Positions 34,881-43,214 of a stretch of 49,742 nt of DNA are shown one piece after another; positions within the stretch are counted from its first letter, which is position 1; every line of letters begins with the position of its first letter. Under the pieces are notes generated by a model, which was not told where the DNA came from, did not search any database, and worked only from the letters and a program-made list of their open reading frames with translations. The translations under genes were made by a program, and so were the position numbers. The stretch is from an uncultured Eubacteriales bacterium (GTDB lineage: Bacteria; Bacillota; Clostridia; Oscillospirales; Oscillospiraceae), in NCBI GenBank assembly GCA_900315595.1, contig OMZQ01000011.1, positions 1-49,742 on the forward strand, given 5' to 3'.

Positions 34881-35666
34881 TTACTCCTTTCGTTCGCAGT
34901 AAACGATATAGCGGTACTTTCCGCCGCTGCCGTAGGGATGACAGGTGCAAAGCGTCAGGAGGTCGCGGCCCTCCTGGATCAGGAGCTCCTCGGCCTGCCA
35001 GGGCTGTATAATTTTGATCTCTACGACCCGATATTTCAACACCTCCCACAGATTCGTGAGCTGGATTTCGTCGCCCACCTCCAAAAGCTCGATGTGCCGG
35101 AAGTGAAGGGCTCCTTGCCAGCCGCGGTGTCCGGCCAGTACGCAGTTGGTATTGACCCCGCCGATGGGCATGGAGCTGATGGAAAGCTGTGCAGCGCCGC
35201 GGGCGAGATGCTCCATCGTAGCCCCTAAGTAGACAGGCTCCTCGAAATCCATTTTCGGGATCGTGAGAACGCCCACCGGGGCATCCGAAGTAAGACCATA
35301 GTCTGACAGGTCAAGGACGGCTGCGGTATAGGCCCAGGGATCGGTAAGGCCTGCCTGGTGATCCGCATAGATTTGATCGTTGTAAGCCTGCATGGCGGCT
35401 AACAGCTCCGAATAGACGGTTCCATTCGTGCCGTCATTGTTTTCTTGGGATAACGGCATCACAGGCGCTTCGTACGATCCGTGATTGTGATCATGCCGGG
35501 AAGCGGCTTCCGCACGTTCTTCATAAAAGGCTTCGATTTCGGAGGCTGCCTGCTCCTTTTGTTCGATCCGGTTGATCGTTGGTGTCAAGGCGATCCACAG
35601 GCCGATCAGGGCTAATATCACGGCCAGGGAGATCAAAACCTCAAGCTGCGCATTACGCTTCCGCAT
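34881..35666 (-). CDS. Sortase (class C-like), second of the pilus locus
   Basis: I chose ATG 35666 (261 aa) because GGAGGAGGAG lies just upstream; a longer frame from 35708 runs back into the other sortase. One N-terminal transmembrane segment (about 8-28) is followed by a coiled region and then the sortase fold with His180 (VLAGHRG), Cys242 (LLTLCTCHPYG) and Arg252 (GGKYRYIV). No C-terminal membrane segment is present, unlike the neighbouring polymerising sortase, so it may anchor pili or the adhesin to the wall, or attach the tip; this is an inference. It overlaps the upstream sortase gene by 14 nt. Confidence 0.85.
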   Translation of the reverse strand: MRKRNAQLEVLISLAVILALIGLWIALTPTINRIEQKEQAASEIEAFYEERAEAASRHDHNHGSYEAPVMPLSQENNDGTNGTVYSELLAAMQAYNDQIYADHQAGLTDPWAYTAAVLDLSDYGLTSDAPVGVLTIPKMDFEEPVYLGATMEHLARGAAQLSISSMPIGGVNTNCVLAGHRGWQGALHFRHIELLEVGDEIQLTNLWEVLKYRVVEIKIIQPWQAEELLIQEGRDLLTLCTCHPYGSGGKYRYIVYCERKE

Positions 35667-36516
35667 TCTCCTCCTCCTCCTTTTTCTTGCGTTTTCGCAG
35701 AATAACAAGCACGGCTATAACGCTCAAAAAGACGCCTCCGCCGATCAGAAGTCCTGTAACATACTGTGCCTCCCAGGTCGATTTCGCCGGCTTTGCCTCC
35801 GCCTTCGTCTGCTCGATGATATCAGCTGCCTGCTCATAAGGAATGCGGCTGCCTCGCACCAGCAGCCGATGAGAGTTGACGCCGAAAGGGGTGCACGTAA
35901 CAAGGGTGCAGAGATCTTCGCCGCTGACCGGCTCTAAAAGGGCCGCCTCATGTGGTAGCACAGTGTTGATTTCCACGACCTGATATGCCAGTGTCTCGCC
36001 CAACACCCGAAGGAGAAAAACGTCTCCGGCTGTTAGCTGATCAATGTCGCTGAACAGCTTTTTTCCGGCAACACCGCTGTGTCCGGTTAGTACGGCATGC
36101 GTGCCAATACCGCCAACAGGAAGGCTGGAGCCGATCAAATGCCCGACGCCTTCCTCCAGGACAGTCTCGCCCGTGCCATGATAAATAGGCAGGTTGACGC
36201 CGATTTGGTCGATCACAATGTAGCCCATGATTCCGGAACCGGACAGATTAAGCAGATCATCATAGTTGAGAGAGGCGGCTGCTACGCCCTTGCTGTTAAA
36301 CTGAATCGGTGCAAGGGAGGCATTGTAGGCGTCGGCGGCAGCCTTGGCTTCCCGGAGCTTCGCGTCGTCCAGCTCCCGCAGTTCCTCCTCATACTCCGTG
36401 CGCACCGTGGACTGGTACTTGTCATTGACGTAGTTGGAGATCATGGGGTAAAGCGCGACTGCAAGGGCCGCAAGAACGAGCAGAACGGCCAGAAGGATAA
36501 TGACAATTCTTTTCAT
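35653..36516 (-). CDS. Class C (pilus-polymerising) sortase
   Basis: I chose ATG 36516 (287 aa), with GGAGG upstream at 36521-36525; the longer frame to 36636 reads back through a hairpin and into the pilin gene. It has an N-terminal membrane segment (about 3-25), catalytic His146 (LTGHSG), Cys208 (LVTCTPFGVNSHR) and Arg217, and a second membrane segment near 253-272 followed by a Lys/Glu tail. The two anchors and TLVTCTPFGVN are hallmarks of class C enzymes that join pilin subunits through lysine isopeptide bonds. It lies directly downstream of its likely substrate. Confidence 0.9.
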   Translation of the reverse strand: MKRIVIILLAVLLVLAALAVALYPMISNYVNDKYQSTVRTEYEEELRELDDAKLREAKAAADAYNASLAPIQFNSKGVAAASLNYDDLLNLSGSGIMGYIVIDQIGVNLPIYHGTGETVLEEGVGHLIGSSLPVGGIGTHAVLTGHSGVAGKKLFSDIDQLTAGDVFLLRVLGETLAYQVVEINTVLPHEAALLEPVSGEDLCTLVTCTPFGVNSHRLLVRGSRIPYEQAADIIEQTKAEAKPAKSTWEAQYVTGLLIGGGVFLSVIAVLVILRKRKKKEEEENAEA

Positions 36517-36529
36517 AGGGCCTCCGATG

Positions 36530-36551
36530 GGGCGGCCCCGAAGGGCCGCCC
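36530..36551 (-). promoter_or_regulatory. GC-rich intercistronic hairpin between pilin and sortase genes
   Basis: A perfect 9-bp stem GGGCGGCCC/GGGCCGCCC encloses a UUCG tetraloop on the minus strand. No U-tract follows, so it is more likely a stabilising or partially attenuating element than a full terminator. It may raise pilin output over the downstream sortase. Confidence 0.55.
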
Positions 36552-36571
36552 GGTATGGTGGTGGGAGATGA

Positions 36572-38677
36572 TTACTTGTTGTCTTCGGGCTTGCGCTTCC
36601 GGAAGGCGAGGAACACGAGGCTGAAGGCGGCAGCAAGGAAGGCAGCGCCGATCACGCCGTACATCCAGTTACCGCGGTCGCCTGTGGAGGGCAGATCCGG
36701 GCCGCGGGTGTTGATAACGGTCAGAGGGACAATGGCGTTGACGCTGCCGTTGTCGGCCTTCATGTTGACGGCCTTTCCGTCCACGGTGGCAGAGGCGGTC
36801 AGGAGAACGTGAGCCAGTTCCTTGTACCCGTCAAAGGTGCGGTAACGGGAATCGTTCTGCACCAGCCCGAGCACGTCAGTACCATAGATCCCGCAGGGGC
36901 GGTTGGCGTCATCGGCGGCGGTGATCACCACGGTGATGTTGTCCCGCAGCTTGGTGTAGCCGTTGTCGGTCCGGGTCTCGGTCAGAACATAGGTGTCGTC
37001 CTCCACGCCCTTGATGATCAGGATGCCGGTGGAGCTGTTGGGAACGAAAGTCGTGCCGTCCGCCTCGTTGGCAACGTGGCCGGTGACGTAGTACAGGCCG
37101 TCGCCGTCCTGGCGGGCAACCAGCCAGTAGTTGTCGGCGGAGTTCCGGGCCTTAAAGTTGACCTTAGAGAAGTTGCCGCGTCCGTCGCTGAATTCCTTGG
37201 TCAACTCCAGCTCGTAGGTGTATACGTGGGCGTCGTCCACCAGGGTGTCAAAATAGTTCATGTTGCTGCGCTTCCAAGTCAGAACCACAGTATTGGGGTT
37301 GCCATCGTCGCCGTAAACCACGTCGGCGTTCTGATTCAGGGTGGCAGAGTAAGTCACGCTGACATAGCACTTGGAGTAGCCCTTGTCGGTGGCGCCGGGG
37401 GCGGTGTAGACGGTGGTGGCAGTGTTGATCTCGTTCAGACCGGCTTCGTTCACGTCCACCTTCATGGTGGTCGCGCCGTTCTCGCCGGTGCCGTAGGTGA
37501 CGGTAAACTTGGGCGCAGCGTCGGTGAGTTTCCAGTCGGTGATCTTGTCGGTCATGGCAGCATCCCGGAAGAAATGGATCTCCACGTCGTTGGGATTGTA
37601 GTGACCGTTCAGGAGCCCGGCGTTTTCGGCGGTCTCGTTGCCGTTGTATTCCAGGCCCTTGCTCAGGGTATCAAGCCAGCCCCAAACGGTCAGGGCAGTG
37701 GTCTTGGAGGTAATGGTGGGGAGCTTGTCGGTGATCAGATAGTCCAGCTTGTCGCCGGTGGAGGCAGTAGCGTTGTGCTCGTAGCCGTCGTCGATGGCGT
37801 CGGAGCCGTTGTTCTTGCCGGTATCGGCATTGTTCTCGCGGACGGTCTTCTCCAGGGTGGGGATGCCAGTCTCGTTCTTGGGGTAGAGGGTCACGTCGTA
37901 CATCCACTCCTCGCCGCCGTTGTCAGCGTTGGTGCCGTTCACGGTGGTCATGGGCAGAGAGGCGAAGAAGGGATTGCAGGTAGAGACCACCATCTCGGGA
38001 ACCTTGGTTTCCACGACCAGATAGAGGCCCAGGTCCAGGCCATCCGCAGAAGTGTGACCGTGCTCATCGGTCTCGGCGAACTTGGCAGCGTTCTGGGAGG
38101 CCATGTAGGTCTCAAGGGAATTCTTCACGTTTGTGGCGTTGGCGGCCAGAGCAGAAGCCAGGGCGTCGATCAGGGTGTCGGACTGGAAGAAGTGGTAACC
38201 GGCTTCGGCATAGGAGGCCACGACGGGATAGGCGTCAGCGTTGCTCAGGCCGAGGGCCGTGAGCAGGGCCGCGTCCTTGGCGTCGTCAAACTTGTAGAGG
38301 ACCATGTCACGGTGAACGCCGTCAGCCTCGGTCTCGGAGTAGGTCACGATGTCGGCAACCTTGAGATAGCTGAACTCCACGCCCTTGATGGCGTAGCCGT
38401 AGGACTGCTGGCCGTTGCCAAGGTTGTTGACGGTTCCGTCGTCCATGGCGGCTTCCAGGGCAGCGTCCTTGACGCCGGTGGAGACGTAGGACTCCAGCAT
38501 GGCGGCCACGGCGTCGTCGGTGTTGGCCATGGTCAGGTCGTACTTGTAGATGTCGATCTTGCCGGTTTTGGTGAAGTCGATGGTGGAGTCCGCGACAGTC
38601 GCCGCGCTGACGCCGATGGACAGAGAGAAGAGGATGGAGATGGCCATGATGGCCGCCAGGATACGCTTGATTTTCAT
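36572..38677 (-). CDS. Major pilin, isopeptide-forming, with LPSTG sorting signal
   Basis: A protein of 701 aa with GAAAGGAAC upstream of ATG 38677. It has a signal peptide (residues 1-26, ending VSAATVA), a pilin-type segment DVTLYPKNETGIPTLEKTV at about 261-280 whose lysine is the probable polymerisation site, a fimbrial isopeptide domain, a Cna-B-like C-terminal domain, and the sorting signal LPSTG at 662-666 followed by a hydrophobic stretch and RKRKPEDNK. This is the SpaH/FctA backbone-pilin layout. GC and codon bias appear stronger than in neighbours (almost all GTC/GGC/ACC codons), consistent with high expression. The antisense strand is an open frame for the same reason. Confidence 0.92.
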   Translation of the reverse strand: MKIKRILAAIMAISILFSLSIGVSAATVADSTIDFTKTGKIDIYKYDLTMANTDDAVAAMLESYVSTGVKDAALEAAMDDGTVNNLGNGQQSYGYAIKGVEFSYLKVADIVTYSETEADGVHRDMVLYKFDDAKDAALLTALGLSNADAYPVVASYAEAGYHFFQSDTLIDALASALAANATNVKNSLETYMASQNAAKFAETDEHGHTSADGLDLGLYLVVETKVPEMVVSTCNPFFASLPMTTVNGTNADNGGEEWMYDVTLYPKNETGIPTLEKTVRENNADTGKNNGSDAIDDGYEHNATASTGDKLDYLITDKLPTITSKTTALTVWGWLDTLSKGLEYNGNETAENAGLLNGHYNPNDVEIHFFRDAAMTDKITDWKLTDAAPKFTVTYGTGENGATTMKVDVNEAGLNEINTATTVYTAPGATDKGYSKCYVSVTYSATLNQNADVVYGDDGNPNTVVLTWKRSNMNYFDTLVDDAHVYTYELELTKEFSDGRGNFSKVNFKARNSADNYWLVARQDGDGLYYVTGHVANEADGTTFVPNSSTGILIIKGVEDDTYVLTETRTDNGYTKLRDNITVVITAADDANRPCGIYGTDVLGLVQNDSRYRTFDGYKELAHVLLTASATVDGKAVNMKADNGSVNAIVPLTVINTRGPDLPSTGDRGNWMYGVIGAAFLAAAFSLVFLAFRKRKPEDNK

Positions 38678-38712
38678 GCTTTTAGTTCCTTTCTTTTATT
38701 TGGTTTGTGATA

Positions 38713-39072
38713 TTAACGCTCAGGCGCGGGTTTGTGCGCCTTATGCGCGGGTGACGGTTTCGCGGCATGTTCTTTTTCGCCGGACAGTTCCTTCACCTTC
38801 GCGGTGTAGGCTGCCATGACGCCTTCATTGATCGCCGTGCGAGCCTCTGCTGTGACAGGATGAAACACGTCGGCGTACTCGGTTTCGCCTTCGCCGCGCT
38901 TGAAGGCCCGCTGGGGCATCTGAACGAACAGACCCTTTTCAGAGTCCATGACCCGAACTCCGTGGACGGCGAACGCGCCGCCGATTGTGACGCTGGCAAG
39001 CGCTTTCAGGTGAGAGTCTTCCTTGTCCATGAGCCGGTCGATCCGGACCGAAATGTCTTTGGAATAATCCAT
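38713..39072 (-). CDS. SpoVG-family regulatory protein
   Basis: A protein of 119 aa with AGGAAGGAAC upstream of ATG 39072. Residues about 5-65 (ISVRIDRLMDKEDSHLKALA, GGAFAVHGVRVMDSEKGLFV, MPQRAFKRGEGETEY) match SpoVG, a small nucleic-acid-binding protein. The C-terminal Ala/Lys/Pro/His-rich tail is longer than in chromosomal SpoVG. ICE-borne copies are common, and the role in the element is unknown. It lies after a terminator and just ahead of the pilin gene, so it may regulate pilin or transfer genes (inference). Confidence 0.87.
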   Translation of the reverse strand: MDYSKDISVRIDRLMDKEDSHLKALASVTIGGAFAVHGVRVMDSEKGLFVQMPQRAFKRGEGETEYADVFHPVTAEARTAINEGVMAAYTAKVKELSGEKEHAAKPSPAHKAHKPAPER

Positions 39073-39121
39073 AGTGCTGTTCCTTCCTTCTTTTTTTGAT
39101 GGATTGGGCGGATCAGAGTAT

Positions 39122-39145
39122 AAAAAACGGAGCGTCCCTGCTCCG
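39122..39145 (-). terminator. Terminator between adhesin and SpoVG genes
   Basis: The stem CGGAGC/GCTCCG (39128-39133 with 39140-39145) has a 6-nt loop and is followed on the minus strand by six T residues. It would separate the adhesin transcript from the SpoVG-pilin-sortase transcript. Confidence 0.75.
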
Positions 39146-39205
39146 GTAGAATGAATTGTTTTTGGTTATCATCAGACGACCTCCGTCTTTGTTGCTTCGG
39201 TATCT

Positions 39206-42200
39206 TTATTCCTTGATTCTCCGCTTTTTTGTCAGAGCAAATAGAAGCACAGCGGCAAAACTGCCAAACAACGCAAACGCAATGAACAGTCCGCCGAAGC
39301 CGAGTCCGCCGGTCGCGGGCATCTGGAAAATCAGAGTATTGACAACGGTGAGCTCCACCTCCGCCTCTGTTTCGAGCGTGCCGTCAAAGGCCGGCCCCGG
39401 AAGAAGGTTATAGCCCTCGCGAGGTTCCACCTCGATCAGGCGGTAGCGGATTGCGCCGTCGTCCTCTGTTGTAATGCAGAGACCGGTGTATTCCGCCCAG
39501 CCGTTGGCGTCGGTGGTTAAGAGGCCATCGGTAACGGAAGCGTTGGTGCAGGTTCCGGGCTGCGCGGGATCATCCTCCGCCCGCGCCTGCACGGGGCTCC
39601 AGGTAACGCCATCGTCTAAGCTGTAATCCAGCCGGAACACAACGCCGGACAAGGCTTGCCCCTTCTCGTTCACCTTATGGATCCGGATGCTGCCCAGGCG
39701 CTCGTTTTCAAAGTGAACCTGGTTTTCAGCTGCGGCTACGGTGATGATCTGCGGGTTTTCAGAGCGGCAGATATAGCCCTCCGGGACGATCTCCGTTATA
39801 CGCAGCTCTGTCCCAACGGGAATGTCGGGCGTCAGGAGCTTGCCATCCTGGTCGGTGGTATAAGTGCCTCTTGTCCACCAGCCGATGCCGTCCTCCTCAT
39901 ATTGTTCAACCTTGAACTGGATTCCTTCGACAACACCATCCGATGAGGTTTTGACGATTTCGACCGGAACGTCCACAGGCTTGTTTTTCACGGTAATGCT
40001 CATCAGCCCGCCTTTAGACAGGCCGGTGATGGAGATCTTGTGCAGTCGGCAGTCACCGTTTGCATCTTTTGTGAGCTGATCTCCGGAGTAAGTCTGGTCA
40101 AAAAGAGTCGTGTCATCCTTTGTAACGGTAATGCGGATGCTATCCGGCCAAACGTTATCTTTGCCGTGACGGGAAAGCACCTCAAGCAGCGTAAACGAGC
40201 CGTCGTGCAGATCCTCGAAGGTGTAAACAGGGTCACCACTGGCGTTAAAGCTTGCGTTGGTCGCATAGACGTTGCCGCTGGCATCAGAGGTACCGAACCA
40301 GACCTTATTCGTGACCCACTGGTAAAGCTTGAAGCAGTACCCTTCCACATCCCCGTCGTCCGAAGCCTTTCGGATCGTCATTGTGCCAGGCACATCCTCA
40401 TTCACAGCAGTCAAAGCCTCAGGATCAGCGTCGTTTTCCATCTTATAGATGCCCTTGGGATTGGTGGAGTTGATCGGATTGGCGCTTGCATCGCCCCAAT
40501 AGGCGCCTGCCGGCTTGCCCATCTGGGCGGTCTTGGTGCCGCCCTGGGTGATAAACATGAAAACAGCAGCAGTCTGACCCTGCGGAAGAATATAACCAGC
40601 AGCAGTCTTGACCTCGGTCACTTTAACGCAGCCGAGAGGGAATGTTGGACGATTAGTTGGACCATTGGGCTTGAAAAGTGGGTCTGACGAGTACCCGCTG
40701 GCAAAATGGGCGTCGTCGAATCTTACCGTACCATTGCTATCGGACTGGAAGTACCAAGTCCGCAGCAGCCTGTCTGGATTTGCCCAAGAAGATGCGAAGA
40801 ATTCAACTTTGAAGACTGCACCGGAGATACGCTCGCTGGAAAGACCTGTTTTGGTAAGGGAGAGCGAATTGGGGTCAAAGGTAGGCTCATCTGAGACATT
40901 AATCACGTTCTGCCCGTCCTGGATCAGCAGACTGTGTACCGTTGTGTCCAGCAGATAACCGGACGGAGCCTTGAGCTCCTTGATGTAAACCTTGGTGCCA
41001 ACGGCATAGGTTTTGGAGCTGGTTGCGCTGCCGTCCGCGCCGGTCTTTAGAGTTTCAGCAAGGTTGGCGCAGGCGGCGTCCGTATAAACTCCATACTCCG
41101 CATCCTTCAGCGTGTAAAGAGGATTGTCCGCAATGCATTCCAACGTATTCTGAGACGCATTAGAGGTTTTTTTCAGGGTTATGGCCTTTTCGGGGGCTAC
41201 TGTCAGCTTGATCTGGAACTTATAGGGGTTTGCGGGGCTGCCAACAAAGAGCCACTGGTTCGCCGCGTAGGCGTCAGCGTTGCCGGAAGCCTTGCGGTCA
41301 ATCGTGATCGTCTTTTCTCCGGTGAAAGAAGCCGTGGGATAAACGATGATCTTACCAGCCGAGATTTCGGCATGAACACCATCCGGAACCGTCAGAATCC
41401 AGTCGCTGCTGTTGGCGTTATTGCCAATCACACCGGCCTGGTCCGTAACAGTCTGGGCATAGTCGGGTCCTACGCCATCAAAGGCGAGCGTTTTGGTCTG
41501 CGTCACGCCGCTCGTGCTTGCCCCTTCCAACGCGATATTCTTCTCATGCGCCGCAATGGTATTCAGCAGGGCCGTTCGCTTTGTGTTAATCGCGGAAAGA
41601 GTAGTCGTATAGGAGCTGTTCGAGTAAAAGCTGAAACCGAGCGAATAGCTTTGAGTCGCGCTTGTTCTGCCGGCCATATACTCCCAGACCACGACCTGCG
41701 TAGCAATATAGTCGAGATGTCCGCCGTTTTTCCCAGCACCGTAAGTCACGGCGAGCAGAGCGCCGAGCTTCTGCGCAGCGGATTTCTGATTCCAGAGCGC
41801 TACGTTTTCCAGCGGTTGACTTTGGTAGTCTCCGGCAGTTGCAGGGACTCCGTATTGGAAGCAGTACGCCCACTGTCCTCCCGATTTCGGCGTAAAAGTG
41901 CCGTTTGCATATTGCAGCTCCGAAGACGAAGCACCCGGGAAATTACCGGATTTACCGCCTTGCTTGTAGAACACGTCCGGAAAAAAGGTTTTGTAGATGT
42001 GGATCAGAGCACGAGTTTCAAGGCTGAAGGAGTAAACCTTGTAATTCGGCCAAATGGCGTCCGGCGTCTCAGAATCATCCAGCCAGGGGATAATCGGAGT
42101 TTCGAGTTCCGGCTCCGGGTCCGGCTCTGCGGGAGTCTCCGTTGAGGCCTCCGTGATCGGCTCAGCCTCTGTGACAGGCTCAGATTCGGAAACCGGCTCA

Positions 42201-42403
42201 GTTTCGGAAACCGGCTCCGTTTCGGAAACCGGCTCCGTTTCGGTGACAGGCTCTGCGGCAGCCGTCTCTGTTTCGGCTGTCGCCTCTGCCGCCGTGGTCT
42301 CTGCGGCAGCAGCTCCGATTCTGCCGGACAGCGGAAATACGCTGATCAGCAGCACCAGGATCATCACCAAAGAGACCGCGCTTGTGATCAATTTGTTTTT
42401 CAT
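39206..42403 (-). CDS. Thioester/Cna-B surface adhesin, likely pilus tip, with MPATG sorting signal
   Basis: I chose ATG 42403 (1065 aa), with GGAGG 7 nt upstream. A signal peptide is followed by a Glu/Thr/Ser-Pro stalk with TEPVSE repeats (about 30-95). Residues about 130-330 look like a thioester domain: YCFQYGVPAT (Cys near 180) and ATQVVVWEYMAG (Gln near 235), the usual Cys and Gln pair of the internal thioester. Several SpaA/Cna-B domains follow (for example YTLKDAEYGVYTDAACANL, GSIRIHKVNEKGQALSGVVF). The sorting signal MPATG at 1028-1032 precedes a membrane segment and KKRRIKE. Thioester adhesins bind host or cell surfaces covalently. The linkage to pilin and sortases suggests a pilus tip. 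Confidence 0.9.
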   Translation of the reverse strand: MKNKLITSAVSLVMILVLLISVFPLSGRIGAAAAETTAAEATAETETAAAEPVTETEPVSETEPVSETEPVSESEPVTEAEPITEASTETPAEPDPEPELETPIIPWLDDSETPDAIWPNYKVYSFSLETRALIHIYKTFFPDVFYKQGGKSGNFPGASSSELQYANGTFTPKSGGQWAYCFQYGVPATAGDYQSQPLENVALWNQKSAAQKLGALLAVTYGAGKNGGHLDYIATQVVVWEYMAGRTSATQSYSLGFSFYSNSSYTTTLSAINTKRTALLNTIAAHEKNIALEGASTSGVTQTKTLAFDGVGPDYAQTVTDQAGVIGNNANSSDWILTVPDGVHAEISAGKIIVYPTASFTGEKTITIDRKASGNADAYAANQWLFVGSPANPYKFQIKLTVAPEKAITLKKTSNASQNTLECIADNPLYTLKDAEYGVYTDAACANLAETLKTGADGSATSSKTYAVGTKVYIKELKAPSGYLLDTTVHSLLIQDGQNVINVSDEPTFDPNSLSLTKTGLSSERISGAVFKVEFFASSWANPDRLLRTWYFQSDSNGTVRFDDAHFASGYSSDPLFKPNGPTNRPTFPLGCVKVTEVKTAAGYILPQGQTAAVFMFITQGGTKTAQMGKPAGAYWGDASANPINSTNPKGIYKMENDADPEALTAVNEDVPGTMTIRKASDDGDVEGYCFKLYQWVTNKVWFGTSDASGNVYATNASFNASGDPVYTFEDLHDGSFTLLEVLSRHGKDNVWPDSIRITVTKDDTTLFDQTYSGDQLTKDANGDCRLHKISITGLSKGGLMSITVKNKPVDVPVEIVKTSSDGVVEGIQFKVEQYEEDGIGWWTRGTYTTDQDGKLLTPDIPVGTELRITEIVPEGYICRSENPQIITVAAAENQVHFENERLGSIRIHKVNEKGQALSGVVFRLDYSLDDGVTWSPVQARAEDDPAQPGTCTNASVTDGLLTTDANGWAEYTGLCITTEDDGAIRYRLIEVEPREGYNLLPGPAFDGTLETEAEVELTVVNTLIFQMPATGGLGFGGLFIAFALFGSFAAVLLFALTKKRRIKE

Positions 42404-42462
42404 TCTGTTTCCTCCGTATAATGATATTATTTGCGCCGCGAGCGCGGAGCAGACGATGTTAG

Positions 42463-42494
42463 GCCGCCCGATTACAGCATTCCGGCCGGGCGGC
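42463..42494 (-). promoter_or_regulatory. GC-rich hairpin ahead of the adhesin gene
   Basis: An 8-bp stem GCCGCCCG/CGGGCGGC with a 16-nt loop lies between the macro gene stop and the adhesin start. It has no U-tract. It resembles the hairpin between pilin and sortase genes and may modulate expression. Confidence 0.4.
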
Positions 42495-42510
42495 GACACC
42501 GGAAGACCGA

Positions 42511-42969
42511 CTACAGAACCAGCATCACTGTCATATCGTTCTCCTGGAGAAACGAGGTAATCTCCATGATGGCGATTGCTTTTGCCGCATTGTAGGGGAT
42601 ACCGCAGTTACCAGCTCCCAGTAGCGGAAATGCAACGGTATCACAGCCGAGTTCCTTCGCCAGCTTTAGCGAAGCACGGTAGCAGCTCATCAATTGTGAA
42701 AACTTCTTTCTTCGGAACAGGCCATGGAACCAGTGCGGGGCGACGGCGTGAATGATGTACTTGCAGGGTAGGCCATACCCGTCTGTGATCTTGGCTTGCC
42801 CGACCGAACAGCAGCCCAGCGCAAGGCTGTCCCGCAGGAGCTCCGGCCCCGCGGCCTTCTGGATCGCGCCGTTGACGCCGCCCCCGCCCTTCAGCTTTTT
42901 GTTGGCCGCGTTCACAATAGCATCGCAGCGGATCTTCGTAATGTCGCCGGTGATGATTTGAAATGGCAT
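42511..42969 (-). CDS. Macro-domain ADP-ribose-binding protein
   Basis: A protein of 152 aa with AAGGAGG upstream of ATG 42969. It is a single macro domain: GDITKIRCDAIVNAANKKLK, GGGGVNGAIQKAAG (phosphate and ribose loops), YIIHAVAPHW, and FPLLGAGNCGIPYNAAKAI. The NAAN and GGGG(V) motifs match enzymes that remove ADP-ribose or O-acetyl-ADP-ribose. On a mobile element it could reverse ADP-ribosylation of DNA or protein made by host defence, but this is inference; a regulatory role for the adjacent adhesin is equally open. Confidence 0.9.
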   Translation of the reverse strand: MPFQIITGDITKIRCDAIVNAANKKLKGGGGVNGAIQKAAGPELLRDSLALGCCSVGQAKITDGYGLPCKYIIHAVAPHWFHGLFRRKKFSQLMSCYRASLKLAKELGCDTVAFPLLGAGNCGIPYNAAKAIAIMEITSFLQENDMTVMLVL

Positions 42970-43170
42970 ATTGACCTCCTTGTAGTTGGTGTGTTATACG
43001 TTCATTCGCCATATTCCTCCAATCGAAAGAATAGGACCACCGGCTCCTTCGTTCCCGCCACCGGTGGACCTGGGGATACAAACCAAGGAGGCACGGTCGA
43101 TGAGGCGGCCGTGCGGCACGAGGGATTTAAGGGGACACCAGAGCAATGCTGGCAACACCAGTTTGCATAG

Positions 43171-43199
43171 AAAAAGCACGGCCCGAAGGTCGTGCTTTC
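43171..43199 (-). terminator. Terminator after the lipoprotein gene
   Basis: The minus-strand stem AAGCACG-A-CC/GG-C-CGTGCTT with a C(UUCG)G tetraloop is followed by TTTTTC. It closes the RepA-to-lipoprotein transcript. The 245-nt gap from here to the macro gene holds no other feature that I could support. Confidence 0.8.
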
Positions 43200-43214
43200 A
43201 ATCGTATGTTTGGT

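Noticed and set aside
36809..38710. 633-codon plus-strand open frame antisense to the pilin gene
   Set aside because: The translation is Val/Gly-rich without motifs and arises from the strong third-position GC bias of the pilin. It lacks a ribosome binding site.
42150..42260. Tandem repeats upstream in the adhesin gene
   Set aside because: They are in-frame TEPVSE stalk repeats, not a separate repeat element.
42994..43179. 61-codon minus-strand ORF upstream of the macro gene
   Set aside because: It begins inside the terminator region of the lipoprotein gene, has no ribosome binding site and has no family resemblance.
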